Assembly: GCA_964434935.1 (NCBI GenBank)
Contig: CAYSWS010000006.1
Location: 1 to 52,817, forward strand
DNA from: CAYSWS01 sp964434935
GTDB taxonomy: Bacteria > Patescibacteriota > WWE3 > UBA101185 > UBA10185
Direction of reading: 5' to 3'
Length of the DNA stretch: 52,817 nucleotides
The notes under the pieces were generated by a model. It did no database searches and was not told where the DNA came from. It saw only the letters and a program-made list of their open reading frames with translations. Positions 8,772 through 17,211 of this stretch are shown here, one piece after another. The position numbers and the translations under genes were made by a program. Positions within the stretch are counted from its first letter, which is position 1. The number at the start of each line of letters is the position of its first letter.

Positions 8772-10424
8772 ATGTATAAATGGAAAGTGCTATCTCAGTA
8801 TGATGCCAGTGAGTCTATCAGGGACCGCTTGCTGGAAAATAGGGGAATTGCTTCCTCTCGTGAAAAAAAGCTATTTTTAGAGCCGCCTCCGGTTTCATAT
8901 TGGTTCCAAAGACTGCCTAAGGATCTGCTGCGTTCCTTACGGGATGCCAGGGAGATGATCCAAGAATGTATACGCAAGGAGCAGGCCTTGATCATTCACG
9001 GCGATTATGATGCTGATGGCGTGTGCGCTGCAGCAATTTTATACAAGACAATCAGAGAAGAACTGGGCTACGAACACGTCTACGCCTTTATTCCTAACAG
9101 GTTCTCTCATGGCTATGGTCTCTCCGATAGATCCATAGACGGAGCTCTGGAGATGGTGGGAGAAGAATTCAAAAACAAGGGAGTGCTCTTCATTACGGTT
9201 GATTGCGGTATTACATCGGTCAGCGAAGTGGCACGGCTAAAAAAACTTAACCACAAAGTTATCATTACCGACCATCACCAAAAACCTAAAGATCTCCCGC
9301 CGGCGGATGTGCTTGTTTGGTACGACCAAGTAGTGGGAGCGGTGCTGTCTTATTTGTTGTCCAAAGTTCTTGGCGGTCAGAGTAAAGATCATATAGCCTT
9401 GGCCAGTATTGCCACTATTACGGATCTGCAACCTGTGCTTAATTTCAACCGTACTCTGGTCAAAGAGGGCTTGGAAGTTCTCAATCACAACCCTCCCTTG
9501 GGTATAAAAAATATTTTAGCTGCTTCCGGGAGATCTAGCGGCGAGATCACGACATATGATCTGGGATGGCTAGTAGGACCACGTCTCAATGCCACGGGAA
9601 GAGTGGAGGATGCCAAATATGCTTTGGAACTTCTTTTGGAACAGGACAGAGAAAGATCAAGAGAGATGGCTTGGGAGTTGAACAGAGTGAACACACTCAG
9701 GCAGGACAAGACCATGGAAATGTTCGATCTTGCCTCTGATGTGGAGGGTAAAGAACTGCCTAAGATCATAATTTCCCAGCATGATGACTACCATGAAGGT
9801 ATCATAGGTTTGGTAGCTTCCAAGCTGGCGCAAAGATATAGCCGTCCGGCCATTGTCATTAGCACTTCCGAAGACATTGTCAAAGGCTCTGTGCGCTCTA
9901 TTTCCGGTATAGATATCATTGATGTCCTAAGACAGCTGGATGATGGGTTGTTCTTAAGCCTGGGCGGGCATCCCATGGCTGCGGGATTTAGCATGCACAA
10001 AAAAGACATCCAAACCCTCACTGACTTGCTGGAAAAATATGCCCAAGAAAATATTGAAGATGAGAATTTGGTAAAAACTTTGGAGATAGACATGGCTATT
10101 CCCATAGGCATCATTGATGAGAACCTGCTGGATGAGATCGAACAGCTGAAGCCCTTTGGCATGGGCAACAGACAGCCGGTATTTGCCTCAGAGAATCTGG
10201 ATGTAGCTGGTGTGAACTTTGTGGGTGGGCAGCAGCAGCACCTTAGTCTTAGGTTATACGACGGGGAAGACTTCTTCAAAGCCATATTTTTCAATTACGG
10301 CGATCACTTTGAGAAAGAGATAAGTGTGGGTGATAAAATTGATATTGCTTACACTCTTAAGAAAAATGAGTATAAGGACAAAGTAAATATCGACCTTGTC
10401 GTAAAAGACATTAAGAAAAACTAA
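8772..10424 (+). CDS. recJ: Single-stranded-DNA-specific exonuclease RecJ
   Basis: 550 residues. DHH motifs are complete: HGDYDADG (D78, D80, D82), TVDCGIT, ITDHHQ and the ITDLQPV segment. They are followed by LVGPRLNATGR and the DHHA1 domain with LGGHPMAAGF. A C-terminal OB-like region follows (FGMGNRQPVFA onward). It degrades ssDNA 5' to 3' in recombination and mismatch repair. It is a normal-length, intact copy, in contrast to the degenerate DHH protein at 25800. Confidence 0.97.
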   Translation: MYKWKVLSQYDASESIRDRLLENRGIASSREKKLFLEPPPVSYWFQRLPKDLLRSLRDAREMIQECIRKEQALIIHGDYDADGVCAAAILYKTIREELGYEHVYAFIPNRFSHGYGLSDRSIDGALEMVGEEFKNKGVLFITVDCGITSVSEVARLKKLNHKVIITDHHQKPKDLPPADVLVWYDQVVGAVLSYLLSKVLGGQSKDHIALASIATITDLQPVLNFNRTLVKEGLEVLNHNPPLGIKNILAASGRSSGEITTYDLGWLVGPRLNATGRVEDAKYALELLLEQDRERSREMAWELNRVNTLRQDKTMEMFDLASDVEGKELPKIIISQHDDYHEGIIGLVASKLAQRYSRPAIVISTSEDIVKGSVRSISGIDIIDVLRQLDDGLFLSLGGHPMAAGFSMHKKDIQTLTDLLEKYAQENIEDENLVKTLEIDMAIPIGIIDENLLDEIEQLKPFGMGNRQPVFASENLDVAGVNFVGGQQQHLSLRLYDGEDFFKAIFFNYGDHFEKEISVGDKIDIAYTLKKNEYKDKVNIDLVVKDIKKN

Positions 10425-10427
10425 GCT

Positions 10428-11669
10428 ATGCCCTTTAACGTGACGTCAAAATTCTATCAAAATCTGGATTTTCATCTCAGCCGGGAAAAAATAACTATCA
10501 GCGAACACGCGGCCTTATATCTCACCAACACCATCAGGGTTTTGGCCGTTTCCCTGGTGGGAATATTCTTGCCTATTTATATTTTTGGCATTTCCGAATA
10601 TTTCCCCCTTTTTCATGCCGATCCCACTATTAATGGCATAACTTGGGTGCTAAGCTATTTCTTGCTCAGGTCCGTCTCTTGTATCGTGGCCGTGCTTTTC
10701 TTAGGCGAGCTGATCTTTAGTAAGCTGCACTTCCAACTGACCATGATCATTAGTTTTATCATCCTCATTGTGGAAATTCTCTTGTGGTTCCTGGCCAAGG
10801 ATAATTTGTTCTTGATACTGCTGGCCGGAGTACTAGCCGGATTTAAGGTGGCCATGTATTGGATACCGTATCACATCTTTTTTATTCGAAAATCAAACCT
10901 GAACTTAAAAGGTTTTGGCAAGGACACGGGTAGGAGATTTTTCTTGGCTAGAGTGATCTCGGGCATTGGGCCGGCCATTGGCGGCCTAATAATCATAAAT
11001 TTTGGTTTTAACGTTTTGTTCATGTCCAGCATACTTTTATTGATAGTGGCTGCCTTGCCCATCGCTCTTGTCATCCACGAGTGGCAGCATAGAAAGCACA
11101 ACGTGGTCAAGGTCATAAAAGACTATGTGCTCAACAGATCTTATTGGAGACTTACCGTAAGCTATATCGGCGAGGGTATAGATTCAAGCATATACACTGC
11201 TATATGGCCGATCATGCTATTCTTTACTCTGCGTAACTTTGCCAATATCGGATTTATTAATTCATTTTCCTTTTTTCTCTCTTCCATAGTGGTGCTATGG
11301 ATAGGGAAAATGATCGATAAACATGGATCCTACAAGATCCATGGTATAGGCACAATTGTGAATTCCCTGCTCTATATCCCCCGCATGTTTTTCAGCAAAG
11401 CTTGGTTATTTTACTCTCTGGATGTGGCCGATAGATTCATCAGCGGCACTTATGCTCTGCCCATGATGTCCGTGTCTTATGAGAAGGCAAGAAAGTTGGG
11501 AGATTCAGATTATCAGCTATACAGGGAATTGATGCTTCATTTGGGAGTGGTGGTAGTACTGTCATTGATAATTGTGCTCATTCAGATAACGCTCACCTGG
11601 AAATGGGTATTTGCTCTAGCCATCATCGGTACCTTAATGACCTTTTTTATCGAACTGGATATGAACTAA
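10428..11669 (+). CDS. MFS-like integral membrane transporter
   Basis: 413 residues, about 11-12 predicted membrane helices and a charged N-terminus (HLSREKITISEHAALYLTNTIR). A loop with FGKDTGRRFFLARVISGIGPAIGGLI resembles the helix 4-5 region of major-facilitator proteins. The substrate cannot be assigned. It starts 3 nt after recJ. Its stop codon overlaps the stop of the convergent small gene at 11666 by 3 bp. Confidence 0.7.
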   Translation: MPFNVTSKFYQNLDFHLSREKITISEHAALYLTNTIRVLAVSLVGIFLPIYIFGISEYFPLFHADPTINGITWVLSYFLLRSVSCIVAVLFLGELIFSKLHFQLTMIISFIILIVEILLWFLAKDNLFLILLAGVLAGFKVAMYWIPYHIFFIRKSNLNLKGFGKDTGRRFFLARVISGIGPAIGGLIIINFGFNVLFMSSILLLIVAALPIALVIHEWQHRKHNVVKVIKDYVLNRSYWRLTVSYIGEGIDSSIYTAIWPIMLFFTLRNFANIGFINSFSFFLSSIVVLWIGKMIDKHGSYKIHGIGTIVNSLLYIPRMFFSKAWLFYSLDVADRFISGTYALPMMSVSYEKARKLGDSDYQLYRELMLHLGVVVVLSLIIVLIQITLTWKWVFALAIIGTLMTFFIELDMN

Positions 11670-11917
11670 TTGTTGAAGTTGGTGTTGGAGTCAAGCCATT
11701 TTAAGAATCCCTTGCAATAAGAATAATCTATAAGATCATGCTCCTCACCACTTATAACCCTCTCGCACCTTTCTTTTTCCTCTTTGTTGTGGTCTTTTTC
11801 GGCAAAATTTCTACGATTATAGTAGTAAATTCCAATGCTCACCGCCTGAACTATCAGACCAAAAGCTGCCAGCACCAAGAACCCTTTAAAAGCTGCTTTG
11901 ATATATTTTCCGTCCAT
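11666..11917 (-). CDS. Small single-helix membrane protein
   Basis: 83 residues from ATG 11917 (MDGKYIKAAFKG). One membrane helix (about residues 11-30) is followed by a charged cytoplasmic-like tail with two Cys. No family is recognised. An in-frame upstream ATG (11947) is possible, but the TACAAT box ending 7 nt before 11917 favours the shorter form. It is transcribed divergently from aspS across a 65-bp spacer and converges on the MFS gene. Confidence 0.55.
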   Translation of the reverse strand: MDGKYIKAAFKGFLVLAAFGLIVQAVSIGIYYYNRRNFAEKDHNKEEKERCERVISGEEHDLIDYSYCKGFLKWLDSNTNFNN

Positions 11918-11924
11918 TAACTCA

Positions 11925-11930
11925 ATTGTA
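11925..11930 (-). promoter_or_regulatory. -10 box of the small membrane protein gene
   Basis: TACAAT preceded directly by TG, ending 7 nt before ATG 11917. No clear -35 is seen. Confidence 0.5.
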
Positions 11931-11967
11931 CAGCAAACATACGGCAATTATAATAACCGTAATGTTG

Positions 11968-11973
11968 TACAAT
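11968..11973 (+). promoter_or_regulatory. -10 box of aspS
   Basis: TACAAT preceded by TTG, ending 9 nt before the aspS ATG. There is no Shine-Dalgarno element between box and start. Confidence 0.55.
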
Positions 11974-11982
11974 AGTTAGTAT

Positions 11983-13383
11983 ATGCAAAGAACATTAGTC
12001 AGCGAGACAGCTAAAATGATAGGTGAAAAGGTCAGGCTCATGGGCTGGGTGGATACCAAGAGAGACCACGGAAAAATAACTTTTATCGATCTGCGCGATA
12101 CCAGTGGAGCTGTGCAATGCGTGGGTGTGGGCAAAATGGGTGATCTGGGTTCTGAATATGTGGTGGAGATCACAGGCATGGTAAAGAAAAGACCTGATAA
12201 TATGATAAATCCGAATCTGGCTTTAGGCAGTCTAGAGGTGGAGGTAGAAGATTACACCGTACTCAATGAATGTAGCGAACTACCTATTCCCATAGATACT
12301 GACGGTAGGGATATCAATGAAGAAGCTCGGTTGAAGTATAGATATCTGGATCTCAGACGAGACAGAATGTCCAAGATCGTCAAGCTCAGGTCAAAGTTTT
12401 TCTTTGAACTAAGGAAATACTTACATGAAAACGATTTTATCGAAGTAGAAACACCCATGCTCACCAAATCAACCAAAGAAGGTGCGCGAGATTTCATTGT
12501 TCCCTCCAGGCACAATCCGGGCAAATTCTATGCCCTGCCCCAAAGTCCTCAACAGTATAAACAGATCTTGATGGCTGCCGGAGTGGAAAAATATTTCCAA
12601 TTTGCCCGATGTATCAGGGACGAAGACCTCAGAGCCGACAGGGGCTACGAGTTCACCCAGCTGGATATGGAGATGAGCTTTGTGGATATGGAGGAGGTCA
12701 TGCGCACGGTGGAGGAGATGGTGGTTACGGCAGTAAAAGGTGTGGGTGGGAAGATGAAAACCGAGGAGTTTCCACGCGTGAACTACCAAGAGGCTATAAA
12801 GAAGTACGGGGCCGATAAGTTCGATCTGAGAAGTGATAAAGAGAAAGAAGAAGGCGTACTGTCTTTTGCCTGGGTAACGGGTTTTCCCTTCTTTAAAAAG
12901 GTCGATAAAGAAGATGTGGCAGAAAAGATGGACGGTAAGAGCGGCTGGACCTTTACCCACAACCCTTTTAGCATGCCCAAGGAAGAGCACCTAGCTTGGC
13001 ATCTAAAAGGTGAGAACATTGCCAAGATCGAAACCCTGCAATACGACCTGATCTGCAACGGTTACGAGATAGGTGGGGGCAGCATGCGGGCGCACAAGGC
13101 GGAAATTCTCAAAGCTACCTATAAAATAATGGGCTATACGGAGGAAGAGATAGAGGAAGGCATTGGGCACATGCTCAGAGCTTTTAAATTGGGAACTCCG
13201 CCTCATGGGGGCATAGCCCTGGGATTGGATAGACTTATCATGGTGTTGGCCGGGGAGCAGTCGTTAAAGGAAACTATAGCCTTTCCCATGACCTCGAGCG
13301 GTAAAACGGCAGTTATGGATGCCCCGGGTGAGGTTGATGAGGATCTGCTCGAAGAATTATCCCTTAAACTAGATTTAGAATAA
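11983..13383 (+). CDS. aspS: Aspartyl-tRNA synthetase lacking the GAD domain, probably non-discriminating
   Basis: 466 residues against about 590 for typical bacterial AspRS. The OB-fold has GWVDTKRDHG. The class II core has motif 1 (VETPMLTKSTKEGARDF), the Asp-site QSPQQYKQ, motif 2 (FARCIRDEDLRADRGYEFTQLD) and motif 3 (GIALGLDRLIMVLAG). Only 11 residues separate KFDLR from FAWVTGFPFF, where bacterial enzymes carry the ~130-residue GAD insertion, so that domain is absent. His29 matches His31 of the Pseudomonas non-discriminating enzyme, which suggests it also charges tRNA-Asn and depends on an amidotransferase encoded elsewhere. Confidence 0.95.
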   Translation: MQRTLVSETAKMIGEKVRLMGWVDTKRDHGKITFIDLRDTSGAVQCVGVGKMGDLGSEYVVEITGMVKKRPDNMINPNLALGSLEVEVEDYTVLNECSELPIPIDTDGRDINEEARLKYRYLDLRRDRMSKIVKLRSKFFFELRKYLHENDFIEVETPMLTKSTKEGARDFIVPSRHNPGKFYALPQSPQQYKQILMAAGVEKYFQFARCIRDEDLRADRGYEFTQLDMEMSFVDMEEVMRTVEEMVVTAVKGVGGKMKTEEFPRVNYQEAIKKYGADKFDLRSDKEKEEGVLSFAWVTGFPFFKKVDKEDVAEKMDGKSGWTFTHNPFSMPKEEHLAWHLKGENIAKIETLQYDLICNGYEIGGGSMRAHKAEILKATYKIMGYTEEEIEEGIGHMLRAFKLGTPPHGGIALGLDRLIMVLAGEQSLKETIAFPMTSSGKTAVMDAPGEVDEDLLEELSLKLDLE

Positions 13384-13391
13384 TTATTTGA

Positions 13392-13397
13392 TATAGT
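13392..13397 (+). promoter_or_regulatory. -10 box of the D,D-carboxypeptidase gene
   Basis: TATAGT 7 nt before GTG 13405 and only 1 nt before GTG 13399. The spacing favours the second GTG as start. Confidence 0.45.
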
Positions 13398-13404
13398 AGT
13401 GATT

Positions 13405-14484
13405 GTGACGTTGTCGATTGTGCAAAAACTTCAAATACTGCTCATCAGGGTATTAATTGCTCCTGCTTGGTTCTTAGATGTAGTAGCCGGTTACACCTAC
13501 AAAAGATCTGTGGCTAAGCTTGTTGTGGGCGTGGTATTTACGGCCATGATCACATCAGCTATTTATTTTCCTCTAAAGTATTCGTCCCTGCCTGAAAAAT
13601 ACCGGAGAACCATTTCCACCATGCAGACAGGTATTGTGGATCACATTTTTGGTAGTGTTATATTAGCGCAAAATACGGATGGTAGCATGGTCCTGGGCAC
13701 CAGTAAAAGAGTGAAAAGGCCGGTTCTGGTCAATAAAAGCGCCTTTCCATATATCACAGCCAAAGCCCATCTCATTATAGATAACGGCACCGGCACCATT
13801 CTTAGTGAGCACACCATAAACACCACCTTTGCCCCGGCTTCTACTACTAAGCTCATGACAGCTTTAGTGGCTAGTGACATTTACAACTTGGGCGAGATCA
13901 TAGAAATAAGTGCTTATTGTTCGGAAATTGACAGCACCAAGCTTTGGCTACCGGTGGGTTCCAAATATACCGTAAAGGATCTCTTGTACAGCTTGTTAGT
14001 TAGCTCGGCCGGAGATGCGGGTTGCGCTTTGGCATCATCAAAATTGGATATGCAGTCTTTTGTGGACCTTATGAATGAAAAGGCTGCTGAGCTAGATATG
14101 ACCAATTCGCATTTCACCAATCCCGTAGGTCTTGACGGCTTTCAAGGCTCGCACTACTCATCTGTGTGGGACCTATATCTATTATCGAAGAAAGTCATGG
14201 AAAGCCCGTTCCTAAGGGAAGTGGTGAGGACTAAGAATTATAGCTACAAAGATGTTACAGGTGCTTTGAACATTGATATTTCGAACACCAACCAGCTGTT
14301 ATGGGATATACCGGAGACTGTCGGCATCAAGACGGGCAGGACCTCAGGCGCCGGAGAGGTACTCATCTACGACTATAAAGATGATGATAAAGATTTTACT
14401 ATTATAGTTATGTCTAGCGATGACAGGTTCTTGGATACCAGGAATTTGATCAACTGGACTCTCTCCAGCTACGAATGGCGATGA
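13405..14484 (+). CDS. Serine-type D-Ala-D-Ala carboxypeptidase (peptidase S11)
   Basis: 359 residues from GTG 13405; GTG 13399 adds two. A hydrophobic N-terminal region (about 7-55, one or two membrane segments) anchors an extracytoplasmic penicillin-binding fold. SxxK is at S146-K149 (ASTTKLMTAL) and KTG at 309-311 (GIKTGRTSG). The middle SxN triad reads S201-A-G203 (SSAGDAG), so the usual Asn is Gly. It would trim peptidoglycan pentapeptides, with activity uncertain because of that change. It is transcribed after aspS from its own TATAGT box and ends 1 nt from the convergent neighbour. Confidence 0.88.
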   Translation: MTLSIVQKLQILLIRVLIAPAWFLDVVAGYTYKRSVAKLVVGVVFTAMITSAIYFPLKYSSLPEKYRRTISTMQTGIVDHIFGSVILAQNTDGSMVLGTSKRVKRPVLVNKSAFPYITAKAHLIIDNGTGTILSEHTINTTFAPASTTKLMTALVASDIYNLGEIIEISAYCSEIDSTKLWLPVGSKYTVKDLLYSLLVSSAGDAGCALASSKLDMQSFVDLMNEKAAELDMTNSHFTNPVGLDGFQGSHYSSVWDLYLLSKKVMESPFLREVVRTKNYSYKDVTGALNIDISNTNQLLWDIPETVGIKTGRTSGAGEVLIYDYKDDDKDFTIIVMSSDDRFLDTRNLINWTLSSYEWR

Positions 14485-14485
14485 T

Positions 14486-15613
14486 CTAGTTGGCTTTTAT
14501 ATACTCCGGAGATATGGCAGGATAGTAAAAGGTGATAGTCCCTCCCTGCGTACCTATGGTGGTGTAAGTCCCTTCGAACACATATATAGGTTGTAGGTAT
14601 GGCTGGTAATAATAATTATCATAATAGGCTAAGTAAATATTGTTAATAAACACCTCTTCAACCAAAACAGGGGTGTACGATTCAAAAGGACTACTATTTT
14701 CCGGCACTATGCTCACAACCACACCTTTATTTTGTTTGACAAAATTCCAGGCATCGGCGACATTGATGATCTGATAACTGGCATCTGATTGGGGACTGAT
14801 CTCCCAATACCAGCTCTCCATAACGGGGAAGTTATAATATATGGTCTCTTTTTGCGGTTTCCTTAAAACAGTGTAAAGCATACCAACTTTTGGGTCTGGA
14901 CCCAGGATAGGAAATTCATTAATTGACCTGTAAAAATCAACCTTGGCGATCTGTGCGTCCGCCTCTGTTTGCGTCTCAACCGGTTGAGCTCCGGTGAATT
15001 GCCCCAAGACCGCCGTTTGCGTACCGTCTTTATACAATGGGTCTTCGAACCTGCCTATGGTCTTGAATATGTCTCTGGCGTAATTAATAGCGCTTTGTTT
15101 TGTCAGCTCCCCTCTAGGGAAGTATTCAGATTTTCCTCTGAGTACGGTGCTCATTGAGATGTGCCTATTGTCAGTATCGATCTCCAGAATACCGTTCGAT
15201 AAAAGTTTTCTCCATTTATAGACTGGTTCTTTCAAACTTGTGACCAGGTCGTCATCCGTGTAACCAAGTGCCGCCGCTGTGGAAATTGCATCTTTACCTT
15301 TCTCAAAAGAGGGCACGGTCTTTTTAACTTCGTAAACGGTCATTTTCTCCGGCAGGTCGACTGGAAGTTTTCCGTTGTTAGTATCAAGCTTGAAACTGGG
15401 GTTGAAATCTCCTTTAGTGCTCTTTTCGGTAAATTCTAACGGCGGCAGCATGCCAAAGACCGGGTTGGGCGGGTCTTTTTCCGGGAAGATGGCTTTGAAC
15501 AAAGCTTTGGCGCCGGGAAAGAACAACAAGAGAAAGATGTAGTAGACCACAGCTACTATACCAAATATGACCACCGCCTTTTTTGTGGTTGCAGAAGCTT
15601 CCGTTAAAGTCAC
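14486..15613 (-). CDS. Membrane-anchored protein of unknown function
   Basis: 375 residues with a GTG start. One N-terminal membrane helix (about 13-33) is followed by a large extracytoplasmic part rich in Tyr and beta-forming segments. A Tyr-rich stretch (AYYDNYYYQPYLQPIYVF) lies near the C-terminus. No family is recognised; the architecture suggests a surface or envelope role. The only neighbour on its strand is far away, so it is probably monocistronic. Its GATAAT box sits inside the 42-bp divergent spacer shared with gltX. Confidence 0.7.
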   Translation of the reverse strand: MTLTEASATTKKAVVIFGIVAVVYYIFLLLFFPGAKALFKAIFPEKDPPNPVFGMLPPLEFTEKSTKGDFNPSFKLDTNNGKLPVDLPEKMTVYEVKKTVPSFEKGKDAISTAAALGYTDDDLVTSLKEPVYKWRKLLSNGILEIDTDNRHISMSTVLRGKSEYFPRGELTKQSAINYARDIFKTIGRFEDPLYKDGTQTAVLGQFTGAQPVETQTEADAQIAKVDFYRSINEFPILGPDPKVGMLYTVLRKPQKETIYYNFPVMESWYWEISPQSDASYQIINVADAWNFVKQNKGVVVSIVPENSSPFESYTPVLVEEVFINNIYLAYYDNYYYQPYLQPIYVFEGTYTTIGTQGGTITFYYPAISPEYIKAN

Positions 15614-15621
15614 AACTATAT

Positions 15622-15627
15622 ATTATC
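15622..15627 (-). promoter_or_regulatory. -10 box of the 375-residue membrane protein gene
   Basis: GATAAT on the minus strand, ending 8 nt before GTG 15613. It shares a 42-bp spacer with the gltX promoter. Confidence 0.5.
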
Positions 15628-15640
15628 ATGTAAATGTTTC

Positions 15641-15649
15641 TGATAGAAT
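15641..15649 (+). promoter_or_regulatory. Extended -10 promoter of gltX
   Basis: TGaTAGAAT ending 6 nt before the ATG. There is no Shine-Dalgarno element in the remaining GGGCTT. Confidence 0.6.
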
Positions 15650-15655
15650 GGGCTT

Positions 15656-17122
15656 ATGAGTGTAGTAAGAACTAGAATGGCCCCCAGTCCCACCGGCGAA
15701 TATCACATTGGTCATATTCGCACAGTTTTATACAATTATGCTTTGGCTAAAAAGAACCAGGGACAATTCATTATCCGCATTGAGGATACTGATCAGGAAA
15801 GGCTTGTTCCGGGGGCTGTGCAAAGGATTCTAAATATTATTAGACAATACGGCTTTGACTGGGACGAAGGCCCCGATAAAGAAGGAAAATTTGGACCTTA
15901 TGTTCAGTCGGAAAGACTTGATATTTATCAGGATTATGTGCAAAAGCTTATAGATGGAGGTTTTGCTTATAGGTGTTTTTGCACCAAGGATGATCTGGAG
16001 CAAATGAGAGCTGAGCAAAGGGAGAAAGGTTTGGCTAAGACCATGTACGATGGGCGGTGCAGAAAGCTTTCTGAAAATGAGGTGCAGAAAAATATCAAAC
16101 AAGGAAAATCATTTGTTGTCAGGTTGAAAGTTCCGGCGGATGGGACGGTCAAGTTCTCCGATGTGGTTTATGGTGAGCTGGAGTTTGATACCAATGAGAT
16201 AGATGACACAGTGCTGCTAAAATCTGACGGTTATCCAACCTATCATTTAGCTGTAGTGGTCGATGACCACTTGATGGAGATCACGCATATATTAAGGGGT
16301 AACGATTGGCTGCCTTCTACACCCAAACACATTTTGCTCTACAGTGCTTTTGGTTGGAAACCGCCTGTTTATGTTCATTTGCCCAATCTTAAAGAACAGG
16401 GTGAGAACAAGAAGTTATCCAAGAGATTTGGTTCCGTGTATGCTGAGGAATTCTTAAAAGAAGGTTACTTGGTCGAGGCCCTACTTAACTTTTTGATGTT
16501 TTTGGGCTGGAATCCAGGCGGAGATAAGGAGATCTACAGTTTGGACGAGTTCATAGAAGATTTTTCCTTGGAGAGGATACATAAGACCGATCTGGTGGCT
16601 TTTGATAGAGAAAAACTGTTGTGGCTGAACGGATATTATATTAGAAATATGGACAACGATAAGTTGTTCGAAGAGGTTGTGGCTTGGGCCAAAAAGTATG
16701 ATGTTAAGCTGCCGGATGGGAGTTTTACAGCAGATTATAAGGAAGAGGTTATAGGGTTGATCAAAGAGAGAATGAAAAAACTTTCCGAATATTCAGCGCT
16801 GGTCCATTATTTTTACACCGATCCTACGCTGAACAAAAAACTATTGAGCAAATACGCCAAATCTCCAGCCAGAACGGCAGAGATCTTGCAGGGATTTTAC
16901 GAAACTTTTAGCGTTTTACCGGAAGATGAATGGCGCGTGGAAAATATTGAAGGCGCCGCCCATGATTTCGTAGAAAAAAATGGCTTTAAGAACAAAGAAG
17001 CTTTCATGACTTTGAGGATTGCCGTAACGGGAGAAGAGGCTACGCCACCCATTTTTGATATTTTGAAGGTACTAGGTAAAGAGAGATCATTGGAGAGGAT
17101 AAAAAAAGCTCTAAAAGACTAA
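15656..17122 (+). CDS. gltX: Glutamyl-tRNA synthetase
   Basis: 488 residues, class I. The N-terminal HIGH-type motif sits in APSPTGEYHIGHIRT. It is followed by RIEDTDQERLVPGA, the LRGNDWLPSTPKHI segment and a KMSKS-type motif KLSKRFGS. An all-helical anticodon-binding C-terminus completes it. It attaches Glu to tRNA-Glu. Discriminating versus non-discriminating use cannot be told here. The start is set by the close extended -10 box and the conserved VVRTRMAPSPTG opening. Confidence 0.97.
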   Translation: MSVVRTRMAPSPTGEYHIGHIRTVLYNYALAKKNQGQFIIRIEDTDQERLVPGAVQRILNIIRQYGFDWDEGPDKEGKFGPYVQSERLDIYQDYVQKLIDGGFAYRCFCTKDDLEQMRAEQREKGLAKTMYDGRCRKLSENEVQKNIKQGKSFVVRLKVPADGTVKFSDVVYGELEFDTNEIDDTVLLKSDGYPTYHLAVVVDDHLMEITHILRGNDWLPSTPKHILLYSAFGWKPPVYVHLPNLKEQGENKKLSKRFGSVYAEEFLKEGYLVEALLNFLMFLGWNPGGDKEIYSLDEFIEDFSLERIHKTDLVAFDREKLLWLNGYYIRNMDNDKLFEEVVAWAKKYDVKLPDGSFTADYKEEVIGLIKERMKKLSEYSALVHYFYTDPTLNKKLLSKYAKSPARTAEILQGFYETFSVLPEDEWRVENIEGAAHDFVEKNGFKNKEAFMTLRIAVTGEEATPPIFDILKVLGKERSLERIKKALKD

Positions 17123-17150
17123 ATCTCTATAATAATTAGAATATTTTCTA

Positions 17151-17178
17151 TTGTTAAAATTGCCCAACCTGATAAAAT
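17151..17178 (+). promoter_or_regulatory. recA promoter
   Basis: TTGTTA, 16-bp spacer, extended -10 TGaTAAAAT. Unlike most starts here, it leaves a leader of about 27 nt with GAAAGG 6 nt before the ATG. No LexA-type box (GAAC-N4-GTTC or CTG-N10-CAG) was noticed. Confidence 0.7.
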
Positions 17179-17211
17179 TAATTTGGTAGAAAAGTTTATG
17201 AAAGGTATTGT

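Noticed and set aside
12469..12990. 173-codon minus-strand frame inside aspS
   Set aside because: Antisense shadow of a well-conserved synthetase gene.
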